Below, in pieces: positions 8,596 through 16,653 of a stretch of DNA of 64,000 bases (position 1 is its first letter; each line of letters begins with the position of its first letter). The stretch spans positions 3,391,001-3,455,000 of the forward strand of contig NZ_CP036433.1 in NCBI RefSeq assembly GCF_007751035.1, in the 5' to 3' direction. Source of the DNA: Lignipirellula cremea. GTDB lineage: Bacteria; Planctomycetota; Planctomycetia; Pirellulales; Pirellulaceae. The position numbers were made by a program, and so were the translations under genes. The notes beneath the pieces were generated by a model. It was not told where the DNA came from, made no database searches, and saw nothing but the letters and a program-made list of their open reading frames with translations.

Positions 8596-11232
8596 ATGCA
8601 AGCACTACTTCGAATCTCGTTACTGGGCGTTTTCGCCGCCGCCGGTATTGGCCTGGCGATTGCCTTCGCGCTGCATGGGGATACGTCGAATCTGCTGGAT
8701 TCCCTGCCCGTCGGCCTTGCCGCGACGCAGCCGTTTTCGGCCGATCGTTCCCCGACTGCTGGTCGGGCCGCCTCACGCACGGAGCGCGCCGAATCCGCCG
8801 TTGTCCAGGCGGATACGAAAGAATCCGCAGTCAAGACGGTGTCCCGGATCGAACCGCTGCCCCCACCGGCCAGCCTTCCGGCAGCCCCTCAGCCGACGTC
8901 ACATTCTGGCAGCCCGGTCCCGCAATCCGTCGAGTATCGCGCCCCGGTCGCTTCGCAGATTGACCGCCTGGAAGAGAAGCTCACCCGGATGCAGGAAGCC
9001 CACCAGGCCGAGCAGATCTCTCGTCTGACAGAAACCCGCCAGTCAGAGCAGTTCTCACGTCTGGAAGACAAGCTGGTGCAGTTCCAGTCACTGTCTCAAG
9101 AGACGCAGCAACGCCTGGCTGACCAGCTTGAGCGACTGGCTCAGCAGCAACTGGACGCGGCCGCCGTCCGCGCCGCCGAAAACCAGCGAGCCGCCGAAGT
9201 GCAGCGCGCCGTCGATGACCAGCGCGCCGCTGATGACCAGCGCGCCGCCCAGTCGGTCCGCACGTCCGAGCCGGAACTCGTGGTCGAGCAGCCCCTGCCG
9301 GAACCCATCGCCGTTCCCCCGCCTGCTGTGGCGCCGGGTGCTTCGGTCCCATCGGACATCATTCCCGCGATGATTGTCCCAGGCGAAGGCGATAACCAGC
9401 TGACGATCGATATCAAAAACGGCGACATTCGCGAAGTGCTCGACTACCTCAGCCAGTCGTACGGTCTGAACCTGCTGGTCAGCGACAGCGTGCAGGGCAC
9501 GGTGTCCGCATCACTGCGGAATGTTGACGCGCCGACCGCCCTGGCCGCCATTCTGCGTTCGCGTGGGTACGTGTCGCAGCAGGACGGCGCCTTCATTTAC
9601 GTCGGTACGCCGCAGGATCTCGACGCCATGATTCGCCAGGGCGAACGCCTGTCGACGCGCGTCTATCGGCCCAACTATACCAACGCCCAGGAACTGCTCG
9701 CGCTGATTACGCCGTTGCTTACGCCCGGGCTGGGCCGGGCCACGCCGTCGTCGGCCGCGGAAGTCGATATTGGTCCCGACACCACCCGCACCGGCGGCGA
9801 CAACTTCGCCGGCGCCGACGTGCTGCTGGTCCGCGATTATGAATCGGTGCTGCGCGACGTGGATGCGGTGATCGCCCAGATCGACACGCGGCCGCTGCAG
9901 GTCGCCATTGAAGCGATCGTGCTGAGCGTCTCCCTCGACGACAGCTGCGCGCTGGGCGTCAACTTTGAAGCGCTCAAATCGGCAGGCAACGCACGCCTGA
10001 TCTCGGGTTCTCCCCTGGCCACGCTGGGGCAGATTGATGTCTCGAACGGCGGCCTGAACTTTGGCTTCCTCGATGGCGACTTGGCCGCCTTTGTCGAAGC
10101 GCTCGAGCGCGTCGGCGACACCAACGTGGTGGCCCGACCGCGGCTGATGTGCCTGAATAAACAGCGGGCCGAGATCCTCATCGGCGATCAGATCGGCTTC
10201 GTCAGCACTACGCAAACCGAAACGGCCACGACCCAGACGGTCGAATTCCTCGATGTCGGCACGCAACTGCGGTTGCGCCCTTTCATTGCCGACGACGGCA
10301 TGATCCGCATGGAAGTGCATCCGGAACTTTCCACCGGCGAGGTGAAACTGCTAGGCAACTTCGCCTTGCCGGAGAAAAGCACCACCCAGGTGACCACCAA
10401 CATTATGTGCGTCGACGGCTGCACCGTGGTCATCGGCGGCCTGATCCGCGAAGACACCGCATCGGCGACCACGCAATTGCCGATTCTGGGCAACATTCCC
10501 ATCCTGGGGCTGCCCTTCCGCCAAAGAACCGACTCCGTAAAACGCACCGAGATCATCGTTCTGATCACCCCCCGGATCATCCAGGATCCGACGCTGGCGG
10601 AACGAGAAAACGGCGCCGTGGCGAATTTTGCGGAACGTCAGGCGGCCTCGCTGTACCAGGGACCAACCCGGCTGCAGCGTCGGCATTACTCGGATCGTTA
10701 CGTCCACCTGGCCGAAACGGCCCTGTCGGGAGGGAACGTCCCGGCCGCCCACCGGAACCTGCGGATCGCGCGGAACTTTGAACCGGGCAACCCGGCCGTT
10801 CACAAACTGCAGTGCCGTCTGGATGCCCCTGCCGAAGGCGGACCGCTGGAGTCGCCCCTGTACGGCATGGATTCATCGGGCCCGGATCCGCATCGCATCG
10901 ACCAGCCGGCCAGCATGCTTGGCGCCGGCGACAGCTTCCCCGCATCGGCGGCAGGCCTGCCTCCGGCTGCCGGGACGCCGCCTTCCGTTGGACCAACGAC
11001 GACCAGCCCGGCGACGCCAGACGCCCCAGCGCCCGGCCCCGCCGACCCTTTGCTCGGACCGCCGCGACCTTTACCGGTCAGGCGACGCCTGGAATCCACT
11101 CCAGGCCCGCTGGGACCAGCGCCGGCTCCTCACCGGCAAACGCCGGCGACGCCGATGCCTTTGCCGCCGGCGAACGCGGACCCTTCCCGGCCGGCGCCGA
11201 TCGCCTGGCCGGAACGCCGCCCCGGCCGTTGA
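8596..11232 (+). CDS. Secretin (GspD/PilQ family outer-membrane pore)
   Basis: This is an 878-residue secretin. A hydrophobic N-terminal export segment (residues 5-28) is followed by a coiled-coil region with QRAADDQRAADDQRAAQ repeats. A secretin N-domain follows at about 265-335 (GDIREVLDYLSQSYGLNLLV). The C-terminal secretin domain spans about 495-660, with VVARPRLMCLNKQRAEILIG, VGTQLRLRPFI and the diagnostic GGLIREDT...LPILGNIPILGLPFR stretch. The last 200 residues are a TPR-like helical pair and a Pro-rich tail, an unusual addition. The protein forms the outer-membrane ring of the export machine built by the upstream genes. The next gene is a TPR lipoprotein that could act as its pilotin (inference). 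Confidence 0.92.
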   Translation: MQALLRISLLGVFAAAGIGLAIAFALHGDTSNLLDSLPVGLAATQPFSADRSPTAGRAASRTERAESAVVQADTKESAVKTVSRIEPLPPPASLPAAPQPTSHSGSPVPQSVEYRAPVASQIDRLEEKLTRMQEAHQAEQISRLTETRQSEQFSRLEDKLVQFQSLSQETQQRLADQLERLAQQQLDAAAVRAAENQRAAEVQRAVDDQRAADDQRAAQSVRTSEPELVVEQPLPEPIAVPPPAVAPGASVPSDIIPAMIVPGEGDNQLTIDIKNGDIREVLDYLSQSYGLNLLVSDSVQGTVSASLRNVDAPTALAAILRSRGYVSQQDGAFIYVGTPQDLDAMIRQGERLSTRVYRPNYTNAQELLALITPLLTPGLGRATPSSAAEVDIGPDTTRTGGDNFAGADVLLVRDYESVLRDVDAVIAQIDTRPLQVAIEAIVLSVSLDDSCALGVNFEALKSAGNARLISGSPLATLGQIDVSNGGLNFGFLDGDLAAFVEALERVGDTNVVARPRLMCLNKQRAEILIGDQIGFVSTTQTETATTQTVEFLDVGTQLRLRPFIADDGMIRMEVHPELSTGEVKLLGNFALPEKSTTQVTTNIMCVDGCTVVIGGLIREDTASATTQLPILGNIPILGLPFRQRTDSVKRTEIIVLITPRIIQDPTLAERENGAVANFAERQAASLYQGPTRLQRRHYSDRYVHLAETALSGGNVPAAHRNLRIARNFEPGNPAVHKLQCRLDAPAEGGPLESPLYGMDSSGPDPHRIDQPASMLGAGDSFPASAAGLPPAAGTPPSVGPTTTSPATPDAPAPGPADPLLGPPRPLPVRRRLESTPGPLGPAPAPHRQTPATPMPLPPANADPSRPAPIAWPERRPGR

Positions 11233-11302
11233 GCACCTGAAGATCGGGTGAAACACTTTCGGTGGTGGTTACCCTGCGTCCTGGCGAACATGAAAGCATC
11301 CG

Positions 11303-11872
11303 ATGAAAACACGAACAAATTGCGTACGACGGATGGTCTGGATGCTGCTGCTTCTGTCCTGTTCTGGGTGCGCCGCGCTGATGAAGCCGCTGAACATGGG
11401 GAAACCGATCGATCCGGCCAAGCGTACGGAGCAGGTGCTCAACGACTTTGAGAAACAGCGGAACCACGCCCAGCTCACGGCGGCCGCTTCCCGTTTTGAC
11501 CAGGGCGACGCTCCCGGCGCCCTGTCGCTGGTGGAAGATCTGCTGGAGCGGAAGCCCGACGATCCGGCCGCCCTGTCGCTGCTGGCCGATCTGTGCATGG
11601 TGGAAGGCCGCAACGAAGAAGCGATTGTGCACCGCCGCAAACTGGCCGAAGCGTCCCCCGACGACGCCGAGCAGCACCACCAGCTGGCGATGCTGCTGGA
11701 GTCGTGCGATCGCATCGGGGAAGCCCTGCCGCATTTTGAAAAGGCCGTGCAGCTCGACCCGCACAACACCCTTTATCGCGAAACGCGCGATGCGGCCCTG
11801 GAAAACCAGGCCGTGAACTCCGCTTCGGGGGCCACCGCTTCGCGGACCGCCGCCGCGGGAAAACAGGACTAA
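11303..11872 (+). CDS. TPR-repeat lipoprotein, possible secretin pilotin
   Basis: The 189-residue protein begins with a basic, hydrophobic lipoprotein signal (MKTRTNCVRRMVWMLLLLSC) and a lipobox reading SCSGC, so Cys23 is probably lipidated. Residues about 60-155 contain at least three TPR-like helix pairs (for example ALSLVEDLLERKPDDPAALS and ALPHFEKAVQLDPHNTLY). TPR lipoproteins such as PilF and PilW help secretins reach the outer membrane, and this gene lies 70 bases after the secretin in the same direction. The pilotin role is an inference from that position. Confidence 0.75.
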   Translation: MKTRTNCVRRMVWMLLLLSCSGCAALMKPLNMGKPIDPAKRTEQVLNDFEKQRNHAQLTAAASRFDQGDAPGALSLVEDLLERKPDDPAALSLLADLCMVEGRNEEAIVHRRKLAEASPDDAEQHHQLAMLLESCDRIGEALPHFEKAVQLDPHNTLYRETRDAALENQAVNSASGATASRTAAAGKQD

Positions 11873-12527
11873 CCTGCTTCGTGGCGGCAAAATGCAAATT
11901 CCAGCGCCCGGCGATGGTACGCCGCCGCTGGGATCATGTCCCGCAGATCAAAAACCCCACCTTTGGCTAAGTGTCTCCTCCGCCGCGCCGAGAATTCTAT
12001 TCCGCCGGCGCCGGCCATAACCTCGCCATTTGCGAGTCATACTTCGCTGCCTGGCGAATTCTTTCGGAAAACCGATTGCCTCGACGTCCGCGGAGGCTCC
12101 GTGAAGACAGGATCGGGGCCGTTTTTCGTCCCCGCACCGCCCCGCTTGACACGGGATCATTGCTTTCCCTACTGGCCGTCGGTAAACTAGGAGGACAAGT
12201 TGCCGCTGAAGAGAATCTATATCTTCATCCCAGCTTGCCTTCGCTCACGGCCGGCGGAGCCAGATCGGACTATCGGGAACCTGATCGTCGTGGTTCTGCG
12301 TTGCCGGACCTGCTGAGTGGAGAACAGTAAGGGCTGGAGTTTCGTTGGGTGGCGACACAATTTCAACGATACGCTTTCGACGATCACAAAGCGGGGTTGC
12401 CCGGTGTTCTCACCGGCAAAGGCGATCCTCTGAAACCATCACCAACGCAATTCCAGCGAATGCCTCCCCAGAGTACCGCCACCTTGGCGATCTTCCTTAT
12501 GCTTTCTTTAGCTTTGCAGGCGAATCA
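11873..12527. other. Intergenic region after secretion operon
   Basis: This 655-base stretch holds no convincing large gene. The longer frames here lack domains and overlap each other. A TTGACA hexamer at about 12145 could be a -35 box, but no good -10 box lies at the right distance. The only notable item is an AGGAGG sequence at 12189-12194 placed in front of a short TTG-initiated frame (listed separately). Confidence 0.45.
12200..12316 (+). CDS. Possible 38-residue small protein with strong RBS
   Basis: A perfect AGGAGG (12189-12194) sits five bases before a TTG that opens a frame of 38 codons ending in TGA at 12316. The predicted peptide begins MPLKRIYIFIPACLRSRP and contains a hydrophobic patch and four cysteines. 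No family is recognised. The ribosome binding site is much better than those of most neighbours, but the start is not ATG and the peptide composition is not distinctive. It may be a small protein, a leader peptide for the FHA gene 210 bases downstream, or chance. Confidence 0.2.
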   Translation: MPLKRIYIFIPACLRSRPAEPDRTIGNLIVVVLRCRTC

Positions 12528-13070
12528 ATGAAAGCCAAGCTCATTGTCGTGGGCGGCGACGCGAAATCGGCCGAGATCAATCTCAAACTGCCTACTGTGG
12601 TGGGACGCGGTCGCGAGGCCAGCTTGACCTTGCCGCACCCCTTGGTTAGCCGCCAGCATTGCGAAATTTCCGAAAATGAAGGACGCCTGGTCGTACGCGA
12701 TATGGGGTCGCTCAACGGCACGTTCGTGAACAACCAGAAAATCGAAGAAGCGACCTTTCTGCCCGCCGGCGATCTGCTCACCATTGGCACAGTTACTTTC
12801 CGGGCCGCCTATGCCGACCCGGCCCAGGATAGCGAAGTCGACGCGAACGGCATTGAGGGAACGATCGGGCCCGCCGAGAAAACGTCTGGTCCGTCCCTCG
12901 CCACCGGCGACGCCGACGGCCAGAAGCAGATCGACGCCGCCATTGATCAGACCGTGGCCGAAGCCTACAGCGACGACACGATCGACGCCAAGGACTTCGA
13001 AGAAGACGGCATGGAAATGACCGACGAAGACTGGGCCGAAGAGTTCATCATCGAAGAAGACGACGACTAG
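12528..13070 (+). CDS. FHA-domain protein with acidic tail
   Basis: The start is the ATG at 12528, which places the forkhead-associated domain at the very N-terminus. Its conserved residues are visible: VVGRGREASLTLPHPLVSRQ with the phosphopeptide-binding Arg and Ser, His in RQHCEI, and the SLNGTFVN loop. FHA domains bind phosphothreonine peptides, so the protein probably acts in Ser/Thr-kinase signalling. After about residue 95 the 180-residue protein is acidic and low in complexity, ending EEFIIEEDDD. No kinase gene is nearby. Its TAG stop codon is the first part of a mobile-element end (see 13067-13199). Confidence 0.85.
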   Translation: MKAKLIVVGGDAKSAEINLKLPTVVGRGREASLTLPHPLVSRQHCEISENEGRLVVRDMGSLNGTFVNNQKIEEATFLPAGDLLTIGTVTFRAAYADPAQDSEVDANGIEGTIGPAEKTSGPSLATGDADGQKQIDAAIDQTVAEAYSDDTIDAKDFEEDGMEMTDEDWAEEFIIEEDDD

Positions 13071-13199
13071 TGGGGCGTCAAGTTTCAATTTCAGGTTTGG
13101 CCATTTTCGCGCGAGCCGCTGTTCCTTTTAGTTAACCGTGGCTATCGCCAAAACGGCTAATTGGAAGAACCCGAACTCTTTGCCTTGACGCACCACTAG
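13067..13199. mobile_element. MITE-like element, CTAG-flanked, 133 bp
   Basis: The element starts CTAGTGGGGCGTCAAG at 13067 and ends CTTGACGCACCACTAG at 13199. The two ends are inverted repeats matching at 15 of 16 positions. It encodes no protein. CTAG at both ends is either a 4-bp target duplication or part of the repeat. The left CTAG includes the stop codon of the FHA gene. A homologous element occurs at 21187-22857 once the IS inside it is removed. The size, paired ends and lack of a gene fit a miniature inverted-repeat transposable element moved in trans; the parent transposase is not in this window. Confidence 0.75.
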
Positions 13200-13227
13200 T
13201 GGGGCGTCACCGCTTGATTTTAGGGTA
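13196..13227 (+). repeat. Second, incomplete MITE left end
   Basis: Immediately at the right border of the 133-bp element, the left-end sequence CTAGTGGGGCGTCA appears again (13196-13209), sharing the CTAG. It is followed by a stretch (CTTGATTTTAGGG) still alignable with the first copy, after which similarity fades. No matching right end follows. It looks like the relic of a second copy inserted at, or recombined with, the same CTAG. Confidence 0.55.
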
Positions 13228-13698
13228 GTGGACCCTCGGAAACGATATCTCAAAGGCGACGGGCCCATCGCTTCCCCGATCGAAATCCACCCTTTCCAGG
13301 TCGACGACGCGCCTGCGCTGCGATCCATTTACTGGGAAGCCCGCAGGGCGACGTTCAGCTGGGTTGAGCCGACATCGCTGGCCCTGGAAGACTTCGACCG
13401 CGATACCCAGGGCGAGCGGATCTGGGTCGCCGTCTGCAATTCCCAGACGGTCGGCTTTCTTTCCGTCTGGGAGGCGGAAAACTTCATTCACACCCTGTTC
13501 GTCCATCCGGCCCACGGGCGCCGAGGCGTCGGTTCGGCCCTGCTGCGGCAATGCCTGCCCCAGATCGGCCGGCCTGCCGCCCTCAAGTGCTCGATCCATA
13601 ACCACGCCGCACTGACGTTCTATGACGCCCATGGCTGGCAGCGGGTCGAACAGGCAATCGGACCCGACGGCCCTTATTACCGGCTGCAGCTGGAATAA
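13228..13698 (+). CDS. GNAT-family N-acetyltransferase
   Basis: This 156-residue protein has the GNAT fold. Beta strands lie around IEIHPFQVDDAPALRSIY and VAVCNSQTVGFLSVWE, the acetyl-CoA loop is LFVHPAHGRRGVGSALL (the Q/R-x-x-G-x-G/A motif A), and there is a C-terminal HNHAALTFYDAHGW motif B. Such enzymes transfer acetyl groups to amines of small molecules or proteins; the substrate is unknown. The only normal start is the GTG at 13228, since no ATG occurs before the domain and an in-frame TGA lies at 13186. That start lies at the edge of a MITE relic, so the original 5' end may have been altered by the insertion. Confidence 0.75.
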   Translation: MDPRKRYLKGDGPIASPIEIHPFQVDDAPALRSIYWEARRATFSWVEPTSLALEDFDRDTQGERIWVAVCNSQTVGFLSVWEAENFIHTLFVHPAHGRRGVGSALLRQCLPQIGRPAALKCSIHNHAALTFYDAHGWQRVEQAIGPDGPYYRLQLE

Positions 13699-13782
13699 AG
13701 GGGAGCCACCGATAGCTCCGCACGCTACGGAAGAGCCAAGGAACGAGAAACGGTTAACTGACGGAAGTCGACGGTCAGTCGT

Positions 13783-13799
13783 CTTTTGCTCCGCAAAAG
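13783..13799 (+). terminator. Hairpin after acetyltransferase gene
   Basis: CTTTTGC, a three-base loop TCC, and GCAAAAG form a perfect 7-bp stem between the convergent acetyltransferase and SIS genes. No long T-run follows, so it is a weak terminator candidate that could serve either strand. Confidence 0.35.
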
Positions 13800-13912
13800 A
13801 ACGCGATCTTTCACGGGTTGAATGGCGACTTTCCTGCGTCTGTTTTTCTTTGAAACGTTTAATCAATATCTAGCCGTGATTCGTCTCACGGTCCACGGCT
13901 CTCCCGCAGGCC

Positions 13913-14929
13913 TTAGCCCGCGTACTCGTTGCCGACTTTCCGGGCGCGTTCGGGCTTGTCGAGATCGACGCCTAGCTGAATGCCTGTTTCGACCAGAATG
14001 TTCCAGCCGGCCGCCATTTGAATGAACGGCGACAGATCGCCCAGGTCGGGAATCTGGATCGTAGGCAGGGCTGTCGGAGTGCTGCTGACCGCGATGACGG
14101 TCAACCCAATGCTGTCGACCAGCACCTTCTGAAACTTCTCAACCGAGCCCGGATAGGGATCAATCCAGATCACCACGTCGCTGGGGTTCATCACCTCTTC
14201 GATGCCATGCACGGCGTAGGTGCCTTCGAGAAAGTCCGACGGCTTGCGGGTGATCTCGTTTGTTTTGAGCGTCAGCTCCTCGGCGACGCCATCGTTGCGA
14301 CCGGCCCAGTAGACCACGCCGGCGCCGGCGATCTTGTCGATGATGGCCGGGTCAATCTCCAGCGTCAGCGTCTGCAGGAACTGATGCCCCAGCTCCTGCA
14401 GGCGACCGCCCAGCCCCATCTGGCCGGCGATGTTGTCGAGCAGGGCTCGATAGAACAGGGCCTGTTCGACGACGCTCTTGGTCGCCGCGACCGCCCCTTC
14501 CTCTCCGCACGACAGCACGTATCCCTGGGTGGCCAGGGATTCCAGCTTGCTGTCGGCGAACGCCGTCAGGCTGTACAGGTGCGAATGGCCGTTGTCCGCC
14601 AGCTTGCGGAACAGTTCGATCACTTCGGCCGTCTTGCCGGAATTCGACAAGGCGAATACAGCCCAGTCGTCCAGCTTGTACTCTTGCGCCTGCAGGCCCG
14701 CTTCGGTATGCACATGGATCGGCCAGTCATTCCGCCGAGCATGGGCGATCGCACTCTTGGCGGGGAAGATCCGGCTGGAGCCTTCGCCTGTCAGCAGCAA
14801 ACGGGTCACGTTGGCGATGGCCGCCGCGGTGTCGAGCATTTGATCGGTTTGAAAGTCACGAATCGTCTCGGCCGTCGCAAGCATGTCGCGGACCAGGCCA
14901 AAACGGGAATAAGGTTCGCTGGGTTTCAT
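13913..14929 (-). CDS. SIS-domain sugar isomerase/deaminase-like protein
   Basis: I place the start at the ATG at 14929 (MKPSEPYSRFGLVRDML); an ATG at 14968 adds 13 residues. The 338-residue product contains two sugar-isomerase (SIS) domains, as in the C-terminal half of GlmS and in AgaS/FrlB. The first has LLLTGEGSSRIFPAKSA and the phosphosugar-binding SNSGKTAEV loop. The second has VVYWAGRNDGVAEELTLKTNE followed by YAVHGIEEVM. There is no glutaminase domain, so ammonia from glutamine is unlikely to be used. A deglycase or isomerase acting on amino-sugar phosphates is likely; the substrate is not determinable. It lies next to PPi-phosphofructokinase on the same strand. Confidence 0.8.
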   Translation of the reverse strand: MKPSEPYSRFGLVRDMLATAETIRDFQTDQMLDTAAAIANVTRLLLTGEGSSRIFPAKSAIAHARRNDWPIHVHTEAGLQAQEYKLDDWAVFALSNSGKTAEVIELFRKLADNGHSHLYSLTAFADSKLESLATQGYVLSCGEEGAVAATKSVVEQALFYRALLDNIAGQMGLGGRLQELGHQFLQTLTLEIDPAIIDKIAGAGVVYWAGRNDGVAEELTLKTNEITRKPSDFLEGTYAVHGIEEVMNPSDVVIWIDPYPGSVEKFQKVLVDSIGLTVIAVSSTPTALPTIQIPDLGDLSPFIQMAAGWNILVETGIQLGVDLDKPERARKVGNEYAG

Positions 14930-15026
14930 GGAGTAAACCGGTGGGGGAAAGATGGAAAAATCAGCCATGCCCGGGCGCTGCCTGACGGCTCCGCCCGAAG
15001 TCGACGCTGGGCCAGAATTTGGCCGG

Positions 15027-16250
15027 CTAACTGCGGGCTTTGGCGGAGGCTTTTTTGATCGTCAGGTTCACATAGTCAGGCAGGTCGCCCACCAGCGGCG
15101 CGGCGTATTCCAGGAACGCCTTGGTGACGAACATGCCGTCGCTACGGATGAATTTGTCCGGCATGGGACGCTCGGCGTTGGCTGCTTCCGCGAGGGAGAT
15201 CTGGCCAAAGCCGCTGCGGTACGGTTCGTTCCGCTTCGATTCTCGCGTGAGCGTCACCATCACGCCCGAGGTTCCCTGCTCAGCCAGCTTGACGGCCTGT
15301 TTGCCGCATCCATAGGCCTCGTCGATATCAAGTTTCACGGCCCGATCGGCGGCGCACATCTGCAGGGACTCGGTCACCTGGAACTCGCCCCGCCAGCCAA
15401 ATTCGTCCGAGATCATTTTGTGCAGCATCATCGCAGCACTGGTGCCGCCCATGGCGCCAAACTCCACGTTGGAGAACTTGTCGGTCGTCTCCGACGCACT
15501 CACAGGCGAACCGTCCGGGTTGGTAATGCCTTCGCCGCAAACGATGGAGACAAAGCCATACTTCTTCTGGCAACGGGCGACTTCGGCCAGGAACGCGGCC
15601 CGATCGAAAGGCCGTTCCGGCAGCAGAATGATATGCGGGGCGTCAGCCGCCGAACGTTTGGCGCAGGCGGCCGCCGCCGGCAACCAGCCCGCACTACGGC
15701 CGACCGTCTGAAAAATGGCGAACTGATCCACCCTTTGCATATCACGAGCCAGCAGGCCGCTTTGCAGCACGCTCAGGGCCACATACCGGGCGGCGCTCGC
15801 ATAGCCGGGCGTGTGGTCGGTGCCGTGCAGGTCGTTGTCGACCGTTTTGGAAACGCCGACGCCGATCATCTCGTGCCCAGCGGCGCCGGCATGTTCCACG
15901 ATGCGATGTATCGTATCCATCGTGTCGTTGCCGCCGATCATAAAGAAGTAGCGAATGTCGTACTTCTGCAGCTGCTTCAGAATCGGCGCAAAGTCGTCGT
16001 CGGTCAATTTATGCCGGCTGGATCCGAGCGCGCTGCTGGGCGTGGTCTTCAGCTTTTTCCAGATGTCCGCCGGTTCGGCCGACAAGTCGAGCAGATAGTC
16101 GTTCAGCAAGCCCTCAATGGCGAAGCGCATGCCGAACACACGATCTATGGCCTTGGACTTGCCGGCCGCTTCCACGACGCCAGCTAAAGAAGCGTTGATG
16201 ACGGAGGTCGGTCCGCCCGACTGTCCCACAATCGCGTTTCCCTTCAGCAT
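15027..16250 (-). CDS. pfp: Diphosphate-dependent 6-phosphofructokinase
   Basis: The start is the ATG at 16250 (MLKGNAIVGQSGGPTSVINA), because the phosphofructokinase fold begins there; the longer open frame is spurious. The 407-residue enzyme phosphorylates fructose 6-phosphate. Two positions indicate diphosphate rather than ATP as donor: Asp in IGGNDTMDT, where ATP enzymes have Gly after GGD, and Lys in GVSKTVDNDL, where ATP enzymes have Gly. The reaction is then reversible and serves glycolysis and gluconeogenesis. It is upstream of the SIS gene with about 100 bases between, probably a small sugar-phosphate operon. The Asn instead of Asp in GGN is typical of one long-clade subgroup, as far as I recall. 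Confidence 0.9.
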   Translation of the reverse strand: MLKGNAIVGQSGGPTSVINASLAGVVEAAGKSKAIDRVFGMRFAIEGLLNDYLLDLSAEPADIWKKLKTTPSSALGSSRHKLTDDDFAPILKQLQKYDIRYFFMIGGNDTMDTIHRIVEHAGAAGHEMIGVGVSKTVDNDLHGTDHTPGYASAARYVALSVLQSGLLARDMQRVDQFAIFQTVGRSAGWLPAAAACAKRSAADAPHIILLPERPFDRAAFLAEVARCQKKYGFVSIVCGEGITNPDGSPVSASETTDKFSNVEFGAMGGTSAAMMLHKMISDEFGWRGEFQVTESLQMCAADRAVKLDIDEAYGCGKQAVKLAEQGTSGVMVTLTRESKRNEPYRSGFGQISLAEAANAERPMPDKFIRSDGMFVTKAFLEYAAPLVGDLPDYVNLTIKKASAKARS

Positions 16251-16653
16251 GTCTCTGGTTCTTCCCGGGGATGATGGCTCTTGGATGGAGATAACTTGCG
16301 GGGCGCCCAATGACGCCGCCTGCGATTTGCACAAGGCATGTCTGGCGCGCCAGCCGGAATGCCGTTTTACTGGCCGCGTGGAACGTGCGCTACCGGCCAG
16401 GCGCCGATCACCGCTTGGCGAGCATCGGGCTCGCGGGGTCGCGTGCAGGCGTCCGTCGGGACGGGTCGTTGCCGGGAGTTTGTCTCGAACTCCCGTACTG
16501 GCCGGCGATCGCAACGCGGTTACCGCGACCGCAACTTCGCCAGGGGACGCCCGGCAGCCAGCGTCCAAGGCTTGATTGACGCTGGGCGGCCGATTGTCGT
16601 ATGGTAGTGCGCTTAGCGCTTCCATTGAAGGGGTACACGGTCGGGAACAGCAG
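16251..16653. other. Divergent intergenic region
   Basis: These 403 bases lie between the leftward phosphofructokinase and the rightward amidotransferase-like gene. One promoter candidate is visible at its right end (see 16576-16605). Otherwise I see only overlapping short frames without features. Confidence 0.45.
16576..16605 (+). promoter_or_regulatory. Candidate sigma-70-type promoter
   Basis: TTGACG at 16576-16581 and TATGGT at 16600-16605 are separated by 18 bases, about 50 bases before the ATG at 16654. Four to five positions match each consensus box. Planctomycete promoters are poorly characterised, so this remains a suggestion. Confidence 0.35.

Noticed and set aside
12345-12527. A 61-residue N-terminal extension of the FHA protein
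   Set aside because: The extension begins at a non-ATG codon without a ribosome binding site, and the FHA domain starts right at the ATG at 12528.
14952-16187. A 411-codon plus-strand frame opposite the phosphofructokinase gene
   Set aside because: Shadow of a certain gene; His/Arg-rich product without domains. The same applies to long frames at 14018-15058, 36398-37603, 41054-42103, 42826-43821 and 61521-62738.
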